Assembly (NCBI GenBank): GCA_005784505.1
Contig: VCAZ01000021.1
Span: 3,661,308-3,725,307 of the forward strand
DNA length: 64,000 bases
DNA from: Bagarius yarrelli
Lineage: Eukaryota > Chordata > Actinopteri > Siluriformes > Sisoridae
Direction of reading: 5' to 3'
A program made the position numbers and the translations under genes. Shown one piece after another: positions 33,901 to 46,329 of the stretch. Numbering within the stretch: position 1 is the first letter of the stretch; every line of letters starts with the position of its first letter. The notes under the pieces were generated by a model that worked only from the letters and a program-made list of their open reading frames with translations, was not told the DNA's origin and searched no databases.

Positions 33901-35988
33901 GAAAATAACCTGTTCCGAGTTGCTGTGATTAAAAAAACAACTGTGTGCTTAATGTTTGCAACTTTAGAGTTTGCTGGTAAGACGTTCATAAACTTTTGAT
34001 CATATAGTGTACTTTATATACAATACCAGTTAATATTAGAAAAATGATAGATATAATGCTGTCAGACAGGATGCAGCTTTGTTGAGGCTCGCAGACAGAT
34101 TCAAAAACTAACAAAAAGCATGAAAGATAGCCAGAGAGCCTACACCACAATACATCGTTTGGCACCAATGGGTATAATAACGCAAACAACTAGTGTGTTG
34201 AGTAATAGCCCTTAAATATTGTAGCTTTGTAATGAAGCCAGCTTGGTGGCATGGGTTTTGTTTTAACACGCCAAAAACTCCATTCTGTGGTATTAGTCAC
34301 CACACTGAGTCTATAATATACCTATAGCTATAGCTATTGCCCTTATTACTAGTTCTCTTATATGACTCAGATATCAGAATATACTTCATTATTATGACTC
34401 ACGCTAATATTGATGCGTCATTATACCACCTAATGCACGGCCAGATACTTTTGATGGAAGCTATAGATTAATGTTCAGCAACAGTAGCTCTGACAGCACT
34501 TCTAGCTTAAGGGCACATGCATTCTGTCTAGTATGCTGTAGTTTCTATAGTAACAAATTACCCAAGCACTCTATAGTATGTGCTTCATATAAACTAATGA
34601 TAAAAAATGTGTAATCCTCAAAACCTTTTACGACAAATCATTTTTGTCAGAATTTGTTTATTATAGAGATAAATAAAATAAGCAAAAATATATTAAATGT
34701 CATGGAAAACAGGTTAATCCACCACAACCATAGAATCATATATTGAGCAAAATCATAATTTTGCATTAGAGACCAAGTTTCAGTATATTGCACTGACAGC
34801 TGACAAAAGTATAAACACATACTAAGTGCTAATGAGTGTGTAAATAAGTGGCAGGTGCAGCTGATAATAGAAAATATCCAATAAATTTACATTCTTTCAT
34901 TTTTGTATTAAAAAAACCTTTTTTGATATGCATACTGCACTTTTGGTTATATTTTAAAAGGCCAATATGCCTTTAAAACATGCTAGTTACTTTAAATTCG
35001 TACTTTTAATATTTCAAAATGTTTTACATACCGGTTATACCAGGGCATTAGCTCAGGACAATAGATTGAAAACAAGAGACAAAGTTGCCAGATTTGCAGT
35101 AGGCCCTGTAATGATTGTTTAATTGTCTATATACATACTGTATTGTCTGTAGTTCTCCTTTTGCGTAAACTGTAAGCTAAACATTTAGAACACTATAACA
35201 TAATAAATAGTTATTATCCTGTGCAGTCGCTCAGGAGCAAACAAACAGACAGCACCATTTTACGTTTATAACACCTTCTTAGTTTGTCAGTTGTCTCCTT
35301 GAGAACACTGTGTGCTTCTCTGATGAGTACAAAAATTTGACAGTTAGTACTATTGATAAATATTAACAGTTTTGCCGGTTCTCACATTGAATGATTTGAA
35401 ACTGCAATGCATGTTAATTATTACTGTGTAATAACACTATAATAATCGTATATCTGTTTTGTCTTGACTTATTTTGTCTCTGATTTTACTTTAACAACTA
35501 ATGCAAATGTCGTAGGCTGCTGCACAGGTTTATCCTATCCTTTATGCTGCACATTATCCTATTTTCTTTCTTTTATAAATAGATTACATACACACAAGAT
35601 TATTATTGCATGGTGATTATTTTAAAAGTCAGTTAGTAGATGTACAGTTTTTGAGAATAATCAAATATATTTGTCACTGGTGTGGATTGGAAAAATAACC
35701 AGAAACTGATATCAGGCATGTGTGTATGTTTGGTCCAGTAGCAAATCATATGCAAACTTAGAGCCTTCCTTTTACGTCAGAAATAGCTTTATCACTTAGT
35801 ATGCAAATTCCGTACTCCTGATCTCTTTAGCCTGCTTGAAAAAATGTTTGCCTATCAAGGATTTAGGATTTAAGTTTAAAAAAGTTCATAATTACAATAC
35901 TAAACATAATGAAAAAAAACAGTCTGTACTCTATTGCTTTAGTATACTATAAATAATGTTTTATATGATCACTTATACTTCGTCTTAG
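33900..35988 (+). other. bank1: bank1 intron 2, remainder
   Basis: AT-rich intron up to the acceptor at 35987-35988. An ACTTTTGATCATATAGTGTA near 33994-34013 looks like the end of the Tc1-like MITE family; otherwise nothing was recognised. Confidence 0.5.
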
Positions 35989-36101
35989 GTGGACAAACAT
36001 CATCATTTACTCACAAAGTGAAACTGGACAGAATACACTCTTCTCAGGCTGAGCTCATCAAATCTTCTCTACTCGTCCTACCCAGTCGTGTTCCTTGTGA
36101 G
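35989..36101 (+). CDS. bank1: BANK1 exon 3, linker into DBB domain
   Basis: 113 bases, entered in phase 1 and left in phase 0, with donor GTGGGC at 36102. It encodes the hinge between the TIR-like and DBB domains. The end SSLLVLPSRVPCE aligns with human IPLAVVLPTEIPCE directly before the conserved NPG motif carried by the next exon. The middle of the exon is poorly conserved, as it is among known BANK1 proteins. Confidence 0.88.
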
Positions 36102-37110
36102 GTGGGCTTTACAATTTAACTACAAGTTAAAAAAGGTTATAAATATATTTTACTAACACATATTAATTTACAGTGGACAACGGTTAAAAGAACGCTTTAG
36201 ACTGTTATACAGCACCACAGTGTGTGCATGCATCTTGAGAATTATAAGGTTGATCTGTAAAAGTGTTTAACCTTAACACAATATAAAGCTTAAGTGCTTC
36301 ACTCAGGGGCCCAACAGTGAAAGCTTAGTTTGTTGTAGCATTTCTCTTGCTGCACTGCTTCCAGTATGTGTATGTGGTGTATGTTACATTTTTTTGTCCA
36401 ATAGGTTTCAGTTTCTATGTGCTGCCATTTTAATGTAATCTGCCAAGGCCTTCAGAATCAGTAGTACTGCCCATGTGACCTAAACTTCATTAGGAGTGGC
36501 AGATTGCTTATTGGTTAATATATTAAGACTGCTTCCAGTCTTAATATAGATTTCAATCAAGTCCGCCTCCTGAGGCCTACTAGCTGGCATGCAATGACGT
36601 CAGCATTTTCCATCCCCTGATTGATCAATCAGAGTAAAACTGTTTAAGCCTAGTTCAGAATCAGAAAGAATCAAAATCAGAAAGAGCTTTTTTGCGAAGT
36701 AGGTTTACACTCACAAGGAATTTGTTTTGGTGACAGAAGCTTCCAGTTGCGCATTTTTAAGTAAGATAGAGATAAAAAAGTAAGAATAGAAAAGAGATTA
36801 TTGCACATTTTCATATGAAAAATTAACAAAAAGACATTATGTCTTTAATGTTTGTTATGTATAATTAGTAGTTACGTGTTATCTTTGGATGTGGATTTAG
36901 GTTTGTCCCTGTACTGCTGTTGTGAGTCTGTTTGTCAAGCTAAGTCAAGTTAAGTTTCTTATAGTCAAGTTCATGTTTATTGTTTGTTGTTTTCTTGATG
37001 TTTGTGCTGATGTTCAAGCTAAGCTATGCTAAAATAAGTCAAGCTAAGTCAAGTCATGTGTAGGCTAGTTTATGTTTATTTTTTGGTTCCGGTTGTAAAA
37101 AACTGCACCT

Positions 37111-38361
37111 TTGAGCTCAAAACTACTACTCGCCTCAGTGGGCTTTGTTACAGAATCCTTGACCCACTATGAACCCAGCAGTTACCCACATTATCTGTCT
37201 TCATCAAGAAAGTTGCAGGAGTTTTGTAAACTCAGTAACCAGTTTGGATTTAATGATGTGGCCCTCAAAGACATCTTTCGGATGGGGCTGCAGGACTCTC
37301 TTCAGTTTAAGTTGGCCGGAGGAAAAATCCACTGGTCCCTGTTTGAGTATATCGTTTATGCACTGCAGCTAAGCAGCTTCATATTCGGGGTGGGATTAGC
37401 GGATAAGTAATTCTGCAAACACGCCACGCCTGCCAAGCCGGAAGGAGCTTGTGACACCTCCTCTGCCCATCGGTTGAGGATTATGTACAGGATTTTTTGT
37501 GAACTCTATGACCTGGTGGGATCCAGCGATTTGGCCCTCAAGGACATTTTTTCAGGCACTACTCAAAGTCTCTCTTCGGCTTCTGATGCATTAGGAAAAA
37601 AAATCACTGGTTTCTAGAATATATGGACTATGCATTGCTGCTAAGTGGTTCTTTGTTCACTGTGGGTTTAACGGATGAGAAACCCAGCAACCCCAAAGTA
37701 TCAGACAAGCCTGCCAGGCCACAGCCGCAGTCCAAGATGGCCAACAAGCCACAGACTGCACACCTCAAACCTGCCAAGCTACAGCTACCATTCAAGATGG
37801 TCGACAAGCCAGAGACTGCTCATCTCGAGCCTGCCAAGCCACAGCCACAGTTTAAGATAGTCGACAAGCAAGAGATTGCTCATCTCAAGCCTGCCAATCC
37901 ACAGCCACAGTCCGGGATGACTAAAAAAAAAGCCAAAGACTGCTCACTGCGAACCTGCCAAATCACTGCTACAGTTCAAGATGGCCGACAAGCCACAGAC
38001 TACTTGCCTCGAGTCTGCAAAGCAACCGCCGTACTTTAAGATGGCTTATGATGAGCCCGCTATGCCCGAGATGACTATCTATGAGCCCGCCACGCCAGAG
38101 ATGGCTCACGGTGAGCCTGTCATGACAGAGACAGCTCAAGCAGAGCCTGCCTTGCCAGAGACAGCACATGCTGGCGCTGAGCCCACCATGCCAAAGACTA
38201 AGTACGTTATCCTTGAGAATGGCTTTGTAATGCCTGCCATGCCAAAGACTAAGCACTTCAAACCAGAGGCCAGAGTTTTTGTTGTGCCTGCCATGTCTGA
38301 AACTAACCACGCCAAGCCTGCCATGAAAACATACCCTAAATATTTTTTGGGGGTGGGGTAG
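37111..38361 (+). pseudogene. gag-like region with duplicated domain and tandem repeats
   Basis: A capsid-like segment (FGFNDVALKDIFRMGLQDSL, then HWSLFEYIVYALQLSS and FGVGLADK) occurs at 37180-37410. It is repeated in decayed form at about 37500-37690, where LLLSGSLFTVGLTDEKP is readable. Then about five units of 20 codons follow (for example PAKPQPQFKIVDKQEIAHLK) at 37690-38040. Shorter 10-codon units such as EPATPEMAHG run to about 38330. Stops and frame changes divide the region. The segment wording resembles the C-terminal half of a gypsy capsid. I infer a Gag-derived product rather than a host gene. Confidence 0.65.
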
Positions 38362-38655
38362 GGGGTGGGGGATCAAGAGTGGACACACTTAGGCAGAGCC
38401 AGGAGCAAGACTGATGAAAAGGGCAGCACGTTCTGTTCTGGTGATTGAGTCCAGTATGCCCTGGAGGACGCTTTGTCCTCGAGGCCATCCTGGGTTTCAC
38501 AGCCTCCCTGTAGACCCTGGGGTTGGGGTTCTGGGGACTTCATGGGCCTGTAACGCCATCCCATCCCCTAGACCACCTCCGCTCCACCACCCTCCTTAAG
38601 ATGGTGATTGGGTTGGAGTATGGGCATCGGAAGCCAGCCATTAAATGGGGGTTAT

Positions 38656-39097
38656 GTAAGGTTATGGCTCATGTTCATGTTTGTGTTTTGTTTTATGTTT
38701 CATGTTTGTGTTCTATGTTTATGTTTCTTGTTTCATGTTTATATTGCGATTATGTTTCAAGTTCATTGTTTATGTCTTTGCCTACTTCCTGTTTTGTCCT
38801 TGTCATGTGGTCCTTGTTTCCCATGTGTTCCTGTCATGTGACCCCCTTGTCCATGTGTTGTGTTCCTATTGGTTTGTCATGTGTATCTGTTTGTCGAGCT
38901 TTCTTATATTCAAGTTCATGTTTATTGTTTTCTTGATGTTTGTGCTAATGTTCAAGCTAAGCTAAGCTATGCTAAGCTTAATGTTCAAGCTAAGTCAATC
39001 ATTTGTAAATTAATTTATGTTTATTGTTTGGTTCACGTTGTAAATAAACTGCACCTTAGGGTTCAAAACTATTACTTGCCTCAGTAAACTTTGTTAC
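38656..39097 (+). repeat. 3' LTR of the gag-only element
   Basis: Starts near TGTAAGGTTATG after AAATGGGGG and ends TTGTTACA. The last 215 bases match the 5' LTR at 36928-37151. The first half is a run of TTCATGTTT-like words. The left border is inferred. Confidence 0.6.
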
Positions 39098-39109
39098 AGT
39101 CTTCTTACA

Positions 39110-41015
39110 TTACAAGTTTGTTTAAACACACACACTGAGGTGTTAAATTTTTAAGAAGGTGTTAATAAATTTCCACAGTGCTGTTAGTTACACAAAAAAC
39201 AGGCTTATACTAGTTTACTCATTCTGCTAAGTTGTCATTCCCACTGTAAAAACTAATTTAAATGGCAGGAGCTTCACATACTTTAATAAGACTAATAGGC
39301 TTAATAAGTAAAGTCCAATAATAAAGAGATTGATGTAATTGACATTTTATGTCAGAAGACATGTGTGACATTGTTTTAACCTTAGTATAAAAACAAGTCT
39401 TGTCAGAGGGAGTGGACACGATTTAGCCAAGTAGGATGTGATCCCGAATTGACATCATTCGTTGATCCTAAATCAACATTTCAATTAACCAATCATATCT
39501 ATCTGATGTCATCAGTGTTACCCACCTTAATCCATTTTTGAATCTATCTTATTGTCTGAAATGGTAATTCACTGATTCTGAAACAGTTTTACTATTAATG
39601 ACGATTCCTGGATTAACATTAGATTCCAGCCTGAAATTAGAGACACTATATTAAAATGATTTATAATAGTTCAGGGACATTAGTCAATTTAGACTGTATT
39701 GATTAAGATGAGCTGAAATTAACATAAATGATTTTTCACATTCAATTATAAACAATTACTAATGAACAATTAAAAATAAAATGCTCTGAAACTGTAAACC
39801 TGTAGAAAAACACAACAGACCAACATTTTTACAATAAAACAGGTCTTACATGTATTTAATTAAATTTACAACCAGTTAAAATTTAACAATCACAAGCCAT
39901 ATTTTTAAAAGCATACATTAGAAAAAACTTCTAAATTTACTTTTAATCATGCCTGCAAACTTAAATACATTTTACTGCACACACATTTATTTTACGTTGC
40001 ATGCAGTTGTACAGTACAGCATGTAATGTATTACATTTGCCATTTAATTATTTCACGCTTTTTATTTAATTAAGACATTTATAACATTATATTACATTTT
40101 GGTTTACAAGGAGGGAAAGATTCAAAAATAGATTGAGGCAGGTTTGGTTGACAAACACACTGAAGACACCAGATGGTTATGATTGGTTGACTAAAATGTT
40201 GAGCCAGGATGACATCCTACAAAGGAAAATCACATCCATGGTCAGAAGATATTAGCGCTTCGTAAAAGTCAGTTTTGTCTGATAAAGAAATCATGGGGAA
40301 AGGTAGAGATTTTTTGTGTTTTTAACTGGTAATATCTGCTATAACAGCAGTGATTACAAGAAAATAAATTGTAACTTCGTTTAATAGTCAATGGGGAACA
40401 TAATTAACCCCTAAGATATACCTCCTCTTAGAAAAAGAAATTAAGAAGAGGAAGAAAAGAAGGATTTTGTTTTATTTTATCTGCTGGTTGCAATGATAAA
40501 TCCATATTAATCCACATAAAACATTTATCTATTCGTTCTTAAGATATTCACTATCCAGTGATGAATTTTTAAAAAGGAATCATGGGTAAATTGCTGGTCT
40601 ACGATGAATAAAGCACTACACATAATGTTGTTGGAAATAATGAAACTGTTTGTGCTTTTAAGATTTAACTGTATAACATAACATTGCGTTCCAACGTGTT
40701 TTATTACATAAATACACTGATCAGTTATAAAGATATGACTGACTAATAGTAATTTTTTAGAACTGATACTAAATTTTAGAAGTTTATCTGACCGTTAATT
40801 AAAATATAAAATGTTTGTTTTACTTCTGTTTTTAACACCAATAGCAACCAACATTGTATTAATAGCTAAATATAAATATAAATATAGCTAAAATGTAAAT
40901 AAATATCGCTAAAATGTTCTAACCCTTCTAAATTAAAAAAAAGATACTTTGATGTAATGCAGAAAATAAAGACAGGTCAGGTCAGTCTTTTTTGATGGCG
41001 CTGATATTTCGGGCT
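39110..41015 (+). other. bank1: bank1 intron 3, nothing recognised
   Basis: AT-rich intron DNA. No exon or mobile element end was identified. Confidence 0.5.
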
Positions 41016-41019
41016 ATTA

Positions 41020-41210
41020 AGGGAAGTGGTGGCTCATGGTTAAGTTGTTGGACTATCAACCCAAAGATTGTTTGATTTGTTGTTTGATTCCCAGCTCCAC
41101 CAAGTCACTACTGCTGAGCTCCTAAGTAAGGCCCCTAACTCTTAATTGCGCAGTTGTATAAATAGGAGGTAAATATGGATAAGAGCGTCTGCCAAATGCT
41201 GTAAATATTA
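41020..41210 (+). mobile_element. tRNA-type SINE, nearly full length
   Basis: Head AAGTGGTGGCTCATGGTTAA, B-box-like TGTTTGATTCCC, body GCTCCACCAAGTCACTACTG and AGTAAGGCCCCTAACTC, tail GGATAAGAGCGTCTGCCAAA. Plus orientation in bank1 intron 3. Confidence 0.82.
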
Positions 41211-41633
41211 CAAAACCAATACCCAAAAATTTAAAATAAATATTATTTATTAACATAAATTGGTTAATTGTAAATAAAAAACCCCAACAATTAATGTTAA
41301 AACGTAAACAAATTAAGAAGAAATTAATAATATAAAGTATAAAGTTACACATTAACGATGTTGGAAGCTGAAACATTAAGCAAGTCTAAGCATGATACAA
41401 TTGTAATGTCTGGAAGACTGTATTAGAATGTCCCCAGCTATGTGTTGATCCACGGTACCCGCACACAGAATTGCACCTACTGTACCCAATATTAGACAGC
41501 CAATTTTTCATTTTATGGTTGATTAGTGTATGTAATATTTTGTAGGACAAAAATATTATTGAAAGTAAATATAAAAGTAATCATTACAGAAGATAATACA
41601 ATAAACCATAAAAATATTTATTCATCTTCATAG

Positions 41634-41772
41634 AATCCTGGACAGGTGTTTCTTCTCCTGAACCACGCCATAGATAATAAAGACATAGAAGTGGAGTTTG
41701 AAGGAAGTGAGCAGAAAGTGAGAGTAAAGCCAGTGAACTGGAACGATAGCACTCTTTGTGTCACTGCTGCAG
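41634..41772 (+). CDS. bank1: BANK1 exon 4, first part of DBB domain
   Basis: 139 bases, phase 0 in and phase 1 out; acceptor TAG at 41631-41633, donor GTAAAG at 41773. It starts NPGQVFLLLNHAI, matching human NPGEIFIILRDEV. DIEVEFEGSEQKVRVKPVNW follows, matching human TVEVEFTSSNKRIRTRPALW. The DBB (Dof/BCAP/BANK) domain is the signature of this adaptor family and is an immunoglobulin-like fold used for self-association (family knowledge). Confidence 0.93.
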
Positions 41773-42002
41773 GTAAAGATTTATTTTCAACTTTTTTCAC
41801 TTGTGAGCTATGGAGTGCTACAAAAAACTAAATGCATTTATAATAACCATCAAAACAAGCAGTACAATAAGTATAGATTGTATAGCAATTTTTAAACTTC
41901 TCAATCTGTGTTTTTGTGCGTTTTTATCTGGTCTGTATTATAGTTGCAATTCATAGCTGTGTGTTTATACATGATAAAAGTGTATATAAGCTAACTAATA
42001 TA

Positions 42003-42563
42003 CACTGCTCAAAAAAAATAAAGGGAACACTTAAACAACACAATGTAACTCCAAGTCAATCGCACTTCTGTGAAATCAAACTGCCCACTTAGGAAGCAAC
42101 ACTGATTGACAATCAATTTCACATGCTGTTGTGCAAATGGAATAGACAACAGGTGGAAATTATAGGCAATTAGCAAGACACCCCCAATAAAGGAGTGGTT
42201 CTGCAGGTGGTGACCACAGACCACTTCTCAGTTCCTCTGCTTTCTGGCTGATGTTTTGGTCACTTTTGAATGCTGGCGGTGATTTCACTCTAGTGGTAGC
42301 ATGAGACGGAGTCTACAACCCACACAAGTGGCTCAGGTAGTGCAGCTCATCCAGGATGGCACATCATTGCGAGCTGTGGCAAGAAGGTTTGCTGCGTCTG
42401 TCAGCATAGTGTCCAGAGCATGGAGGCGCTACCAGGAGACAGGCCAGTACATCAGGAGACGTGGAGGAGGCCGTAGGAGGGCAACAACCCAGCAGCAGGA
42501 CCGCTACCTCCGCCTTTGTGCACTGCCAGAGCCCTGCAAAATGACCTCCTTTTTTGAGCAGTG
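42003..42563 (+). mobile_element. internally deleted Tc1-like transposon
   Basis: A 561-bp derivative of the element at 48121-49703. The left end CACTGCTCAAAAAAAATAAA and the leader up to the transposase start (ATG at 42301) are present. The first ~80 codons (MRRSLQPTQVAQVVQLIQDG, a helix-turn-helix, RYLRLCALPEPCKMTS) follow. The sequence then jumps to the last ~15 bases of the right end (TTTTTTGAGCAGTG). TA flanks both ends (42001-42002, 42564-42565). It lies in bank1 intron 4. The loss removes the whole catalytic domain, so it cannot move by itself. Confidence 0.93.
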
Positions 42564-42567
42564 TATA

Positions 42568-42572
<5 letters not shown>

Positions 42573-42598
<26 letters not shown>
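42573..42598. repeat. (TG)n microsatellite
   Basis: A short TG tract directly downstream of the Tc1 deletion derivative. Confidence 0.9.
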
Positions 42599-42974
42599 AA
42601 AATCTCTTTTACAGCAAATTTACATGATAAATATATAAATTTGTATACGGTATGTATCTATGTATGTAAGTGTGTGTTTGTGTTTTAACTATGAATACTT
42701 TCCTTTACAGCAAAATTCTGTAATATTTTAATTGATCGAAGCAACTTATCTATGGCTAATATGCTTCTGTCATCACTGTCTAAAATATCCACACAGAGCC
42801 TACAGCCAGAATCAGTTTAATGTTTATAAACCAGCTTGAAATTCTTCTTTCCATTTTGAACACTAGAAAAAAGTAAAGCAACTGTACAGTATGTGCTTTC
42901 AGCTCTATAAGCAGAGACGTTTCTTGATGCTTGTAGTTTGTTTTGGTCAGGATTCTGCTAATTGCATGTTACAG

Positions 42975-43117
42975 AATTTCTTGCTGGAGATGTGACTGTA
43001 ACACTTCACTGTGGAGGCGTAATGAAGGGCAGCACATACCTACACTATTACAACACGATGGGAGAGATTTCTCGCCTGCTGAAGCAGACTGCAGACCCGA
43101 TGAAGTTTATGTGTCAG
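42975..43117 (+). CDS. bank1: BANK1 exon 5, second part of DBB domain
   Basis: 143 bases, phase 1 in and phase 0 out; acceptor ACAG at 42971-42974, donor GTACAC at 43118. Joined to exon 4 it reads EFLAGDVTVTLHCGG, which corresponds to human EFPAGSVHVNVYCDG. KGSTYLHYYNTMGEISRLLK corresponds to human KATTKIKYYPTAKAKECLFR, and the exon ends MKFMCQ against human ESLCQ. The DBB domain is therefore complete across exons 4-5. Confidence 0.93.
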
Positions 43118-43408
43118 GTACACAAACAGGATGAAACCCATTAAGCAAAAGGTTCAGGTCAAATAGAAATAACAATACAGTACTGGTGTATTCCTTTAAA
43201 TGTATTGGTATATTAATTGCATATCCAGCATTTGACAGGTTTGTGTGTGTTTACATTTATCACGATCATTTTCATAATAAACTGTGTCCGTAAATGTATT
43301 AAAATACATTAAAATATACATTCCAATGTAATTTATAAACAAGGAAAATTGAAATGATAACGCCTTGTATTTTATTGTTTTAGTTGTACTCTATTAAATT
43401 GTATTTAG

Positions 43409-43523
43409 GCTTTTCAGTCCTCATCCTTAGAGAAGCTGGATCACATTCTAGCAGCATGTGTGCTCAAAAAGATGCCCAGCGGTGGTTTCCAAGGGCTGCA
43501 GAGTAATCAGACTCCAGCTACAG
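43409..43523 (+). CDS. bank1: BANK1 exon 6, DBB-ankyrin linker
   Basis: 115 bases, phase 0 in and phase 1 out; acceptor TTTAG before 43409, donor GTAAAC at 43524. SSLEKLDHILAACVLKKMP and FQGLQSNQ align with human NSIEELDGVLTSIFKHEIP and FQSLQTEI. The segment bridges the DBB domain and the ankyrin repeats. Confidence 0.9.
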
Positions 43524-45140
43524 GTAAACCATTCTCTGGGTTTGAATTACTCCTGAAAATGACCATGGCTTTATTCAGCTGAAGGCAGAATTGAGCTCTA
43601 GTCTGAAACAGCTCATTCTGTTAATAAATAAATGATCAGGGAACCCTAATTTTTTTTTTCTATTGCTGTTGTGGTTAAAAAGCGCAAAGCGAGGATGTGT
43701 TCCAAAAATATAATGAATCGCTTGCTGTTAGAGCATGATAACAGATTCTAAAAAAAAATAATAATACTAATTTAGCTTTTCTCTCTTTCCTTTTCCATGA
43801 AATGATATTGTGTAATTAAGGTCAACTATCGAACTATAAGAAAAAGTGAATGTAAGAAAAGGATACATCTCGCCTGTTCCAAAAAACTAGAAGCAGAAAA
43901 TGACAAGAGTAAAAAAGACAAAAAATGAGTCATTTATTCTGCCCTGTCCAGTTACCTTTATTCGACTGGCCCAAATTACTACAGATTGCTTCTTAGTCAT
44001 TCAAACACGTGGGTCGAATCTATTTCCAGGAAAAGAGCACAAGAGTTAGATGACCTTACATATCCCACTTTACACTCTTTCCTTTACTTCACTTATTCTA
44101 ATATACATATTCTAAGACTGACTGCTTATTCGCCATCTGTGTTTTTAGCTCAAAATGCTTTTCTTGTCTATTTGAAACCATTTTTTCTTTTTTACATTTC
44201 ATACACGCTTATGAACACTTGCTCATCGGCTCGATGAACATTTAAAGCTTTACTTTTTCTGACACACTGTCTAAAAGCAATAACAGTCTGCCAAGGGAAT
44301 GTGTATCATTCATGGCTTGCTTTAGTGGCTATGCTTAAGTGATGTTGGTAATGCATCTGGAATAGGATGTTAAAAAAAACACCTATGGATGTGATAAGCA
44401 GGTTTCCCAATACTTTTGTCTGTATAGTATATACTGTACATAGACGTGTAATGTTATTAATGTTGTCCTCACTAAATATATGGTCTACTAGAGCGTTGCT
44501 GCTGTGGTGTTTGTGAATGCTACACTTGATGTTAGTTCAATGTTTTAGTGCAAAATCTAAACAATGCGAAGCGGTTTCGAAATTGGACCCTGACTGATGG
44601 TGTGACCGGTTCGTCAGTAGTTAGGTATTGATCCTATGACCAACCAAATGATTATCAATAGCTGGCTCTAAACGTCCTCCACAAGCAGTGCCGTCATCAG
44701 TCACATTAAACGCTAACTCCAGCCTACAAGATATACATTTTCTTCCAGTGCAAAATGTTACTTCGCTTGAAATAAATAAGATTTCAGATCCCAAGAAAAC
44801 TTTAACCAGACTAGTATATATGTTTGGTTTAATATAGTCTAATATACTAAATAATGCACCATCTTTGGCTTTATCCACCTACACACTGCATCATAGCAGG
44901 GACCCAGCAGCTAAAGCTCTTGTGTAAAATAACCTTTGATATGGATTCCATTTCTGTTTTATTTTGTATTTTATCTTTAATTCCTTCTACAACCACATAT
45001 TTTTGGGCCTTTAAATCTGTTCAAGATTTCTCTAGATCTCCCTGTTATTTCATTTGTGTAAATATATTTTTAAGAATGCAGACATCATAAACCATTTATT
45101 GTACAGCAAACAAGAATATATCCTTTGTTGTCGCCTGCAG
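43524..45140 (+). other. bank1: bank1 intron 6 with a Tc1-like MITE relic
   Basis: A terminal relic of the Tc1-like MITE family is visible at about 44350-44440 (ATCTGGAATAGGATG, then TTTCCCAATACTTTTGTCTG and TATAGTATA). The rest is unique AT-rich intron with no recognised exon. Confidence 0.5.
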
Positions 45141-45337
45141 TATCCAGCTTGGAGGACATCCCTACTCTGCTGCATTTTGCTGCACAGTACGGGCTAAAAG
45201 ATCTGGCCAGTGTTCTGCTGCAGTGCCCTGGAGCTCAGCAAGCCATGAGAGGCACCAACCGTTTTGGGCACACACCTCTGATGCTAGCACATGCAAACGG
45301 ACACTCGCAGCTGCATGTCTTTCTGCAGGAATCACTG
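45141..45337 (+). CDS. bank1: BANK1 exon 7, ankyrin repeats
   Basis: 197 bases, phase 1 in and phase 0 out; acceptor CTGCAG at 45135-45140, donor GTGAGC at 45338. It encodes LEDIPTLLHFAAQYGLKDLA and VLLQCPGA, matching human FKELPTLLHCAAKFGLKNLA and HLLQCSGA. GHTPLMLAHANGHSQLHVFL is a second ankyrin-type helix pair (human DPAHIAERHGHKELKKIF). Ankyrin repeats in this family mediate protein contacts. The translation past the donor (into 45338-45391) is intron read-through. Confidence 0.94.
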
Positions 45338-45589
45338 GTGAGCTTCTGCTGCACATCATTGCTATATCGAGTGTCATTTAGAAGAATTTAAAGATGTAAC
45401 TATGGACAAACAAACATACAGATAAATTAGGCCAAAAGTTCCAAAAGTGTACAAAAGTGTAATAGGAAAACTGAATGTTTCAGACAAAAGTGCTGTAAAG
45501 AAAGCAGCTAGACCAAAAAAAGTTTCATTTAACATTGTTTTCATTCTTAGTAATTCCTAAATTAATAAGTCAAACCGACCAGAAATATC

Positions 45590-45880
45590 CACTGGCATGA
45601 CATATATGGCAAAGGATTGTGGACACCTTACCAGCCCACCCAATCTGTTTGTCATGCCCCTGTGAAAACAAAAAAACCTGAGCTCCTTAAAGACATGTTG
45701 TTTAATAGTTGTTATAGAAGTTCTGACTTTTACTTAACCCTGTTGAAAATCTTTTAGAATTAGGTAAAAACATTGACTGTATCTCAGACCTCCTTATACA
45801 ACATTTAAGTTTAAACTTGCAAATACTAGTGTGGTTGAATGAGCCAATCCCTACAGCCATGATGCAAAATCTAGTGAAAA
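45590..45880. mobile_element. Tc1-like MITE relic
   Basis: ATGGCAAAGGATTGTGGACACC with CCAGCCCACCCAATCTG at the left, and GGTTGAATGAGCCAATCCCT at the right, match the MITE family at 63270-63770 by word order. Ends are blurred. bank1 intron 7. Confidence 0.45.
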
Positions 45881-45924
45881 TATTTCCAGAAATGTGGCGG
45901 TATTTATAGGAGTAAGAGTGAGAT

Positions 45925-45927
<3 letters not shown>

Positions 45928-45998
<71 letters not shown>
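45928..45998. repeat. (AT)n microsatellite, about 35 units
   Basis: A pure AT tract in bank1 intron 7. Confidence 0.97.
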
Positions 45999-45999
<1 letters not shown>

Positions 46000-46329
46000 C
46001 TGTAATGGTTTACCCCCGTTTACCAAGTTTAGTCTTTGTCTGGCATTGATGATGCCTAACCCTAACCCTGCATTTAATTCCCTTGTTCTTCCTTCTACAC
46101 TCCCCCCAGACTGTAACATATAGTTTTTCAATGTGGGGAATCCATTGCTAAAAAATAAAAAGTTTTTTTATTTAACAGTCTGTCAAAAAACCTAACATTG
46201 TATAATATTACATTTATTTTCATTTAAATTTTATGGTGTCATTTTCCAAAATCATCAGAAACATTCACAAGGCATACAAGTGAGACAAAGGAACAAAATG
46301 ACAAGAAAAGGAAATGAACTGTGAGAAGT

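Larger units (their letters stand above)
36890..39099 (+). mobile_element. gag-only LTR retrotransposon (non-autonomous)
   Basis: Two similar LTR segments flank a gag-like region with no protease, reverse transcriptase or integrase. The LTR similarity is clear from about 36928-37153 against 38884-39099: both share TCAAGTTCATGTTTATTG, TTTTCTTGATGTTTGTGCT and TTCAAGCTAAGC, and end CAGT..., CTTTGTTACAG. The 5' LTR looks shortened or diverged at its start. A purine run near 38345-38371 could include a relic polypurine tract. Insertion is in bank1 intron 3, sense orientation. It resembles small gag-only elements I recall in teleosts. Confidence 0.75.

Noticed and set aside
37623..38388. Proline/lysine-rich repetitive host proteins on either strand
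   Set aside because: They sit between two LTRs and read as a gag-like region and its antisense.
46050..46070. Telomere-like CCTAACCCTAACCCTG
   Set aside because: Only about two units, too short to indicate an interstitial telomere; similar short words occur by chance near 736.
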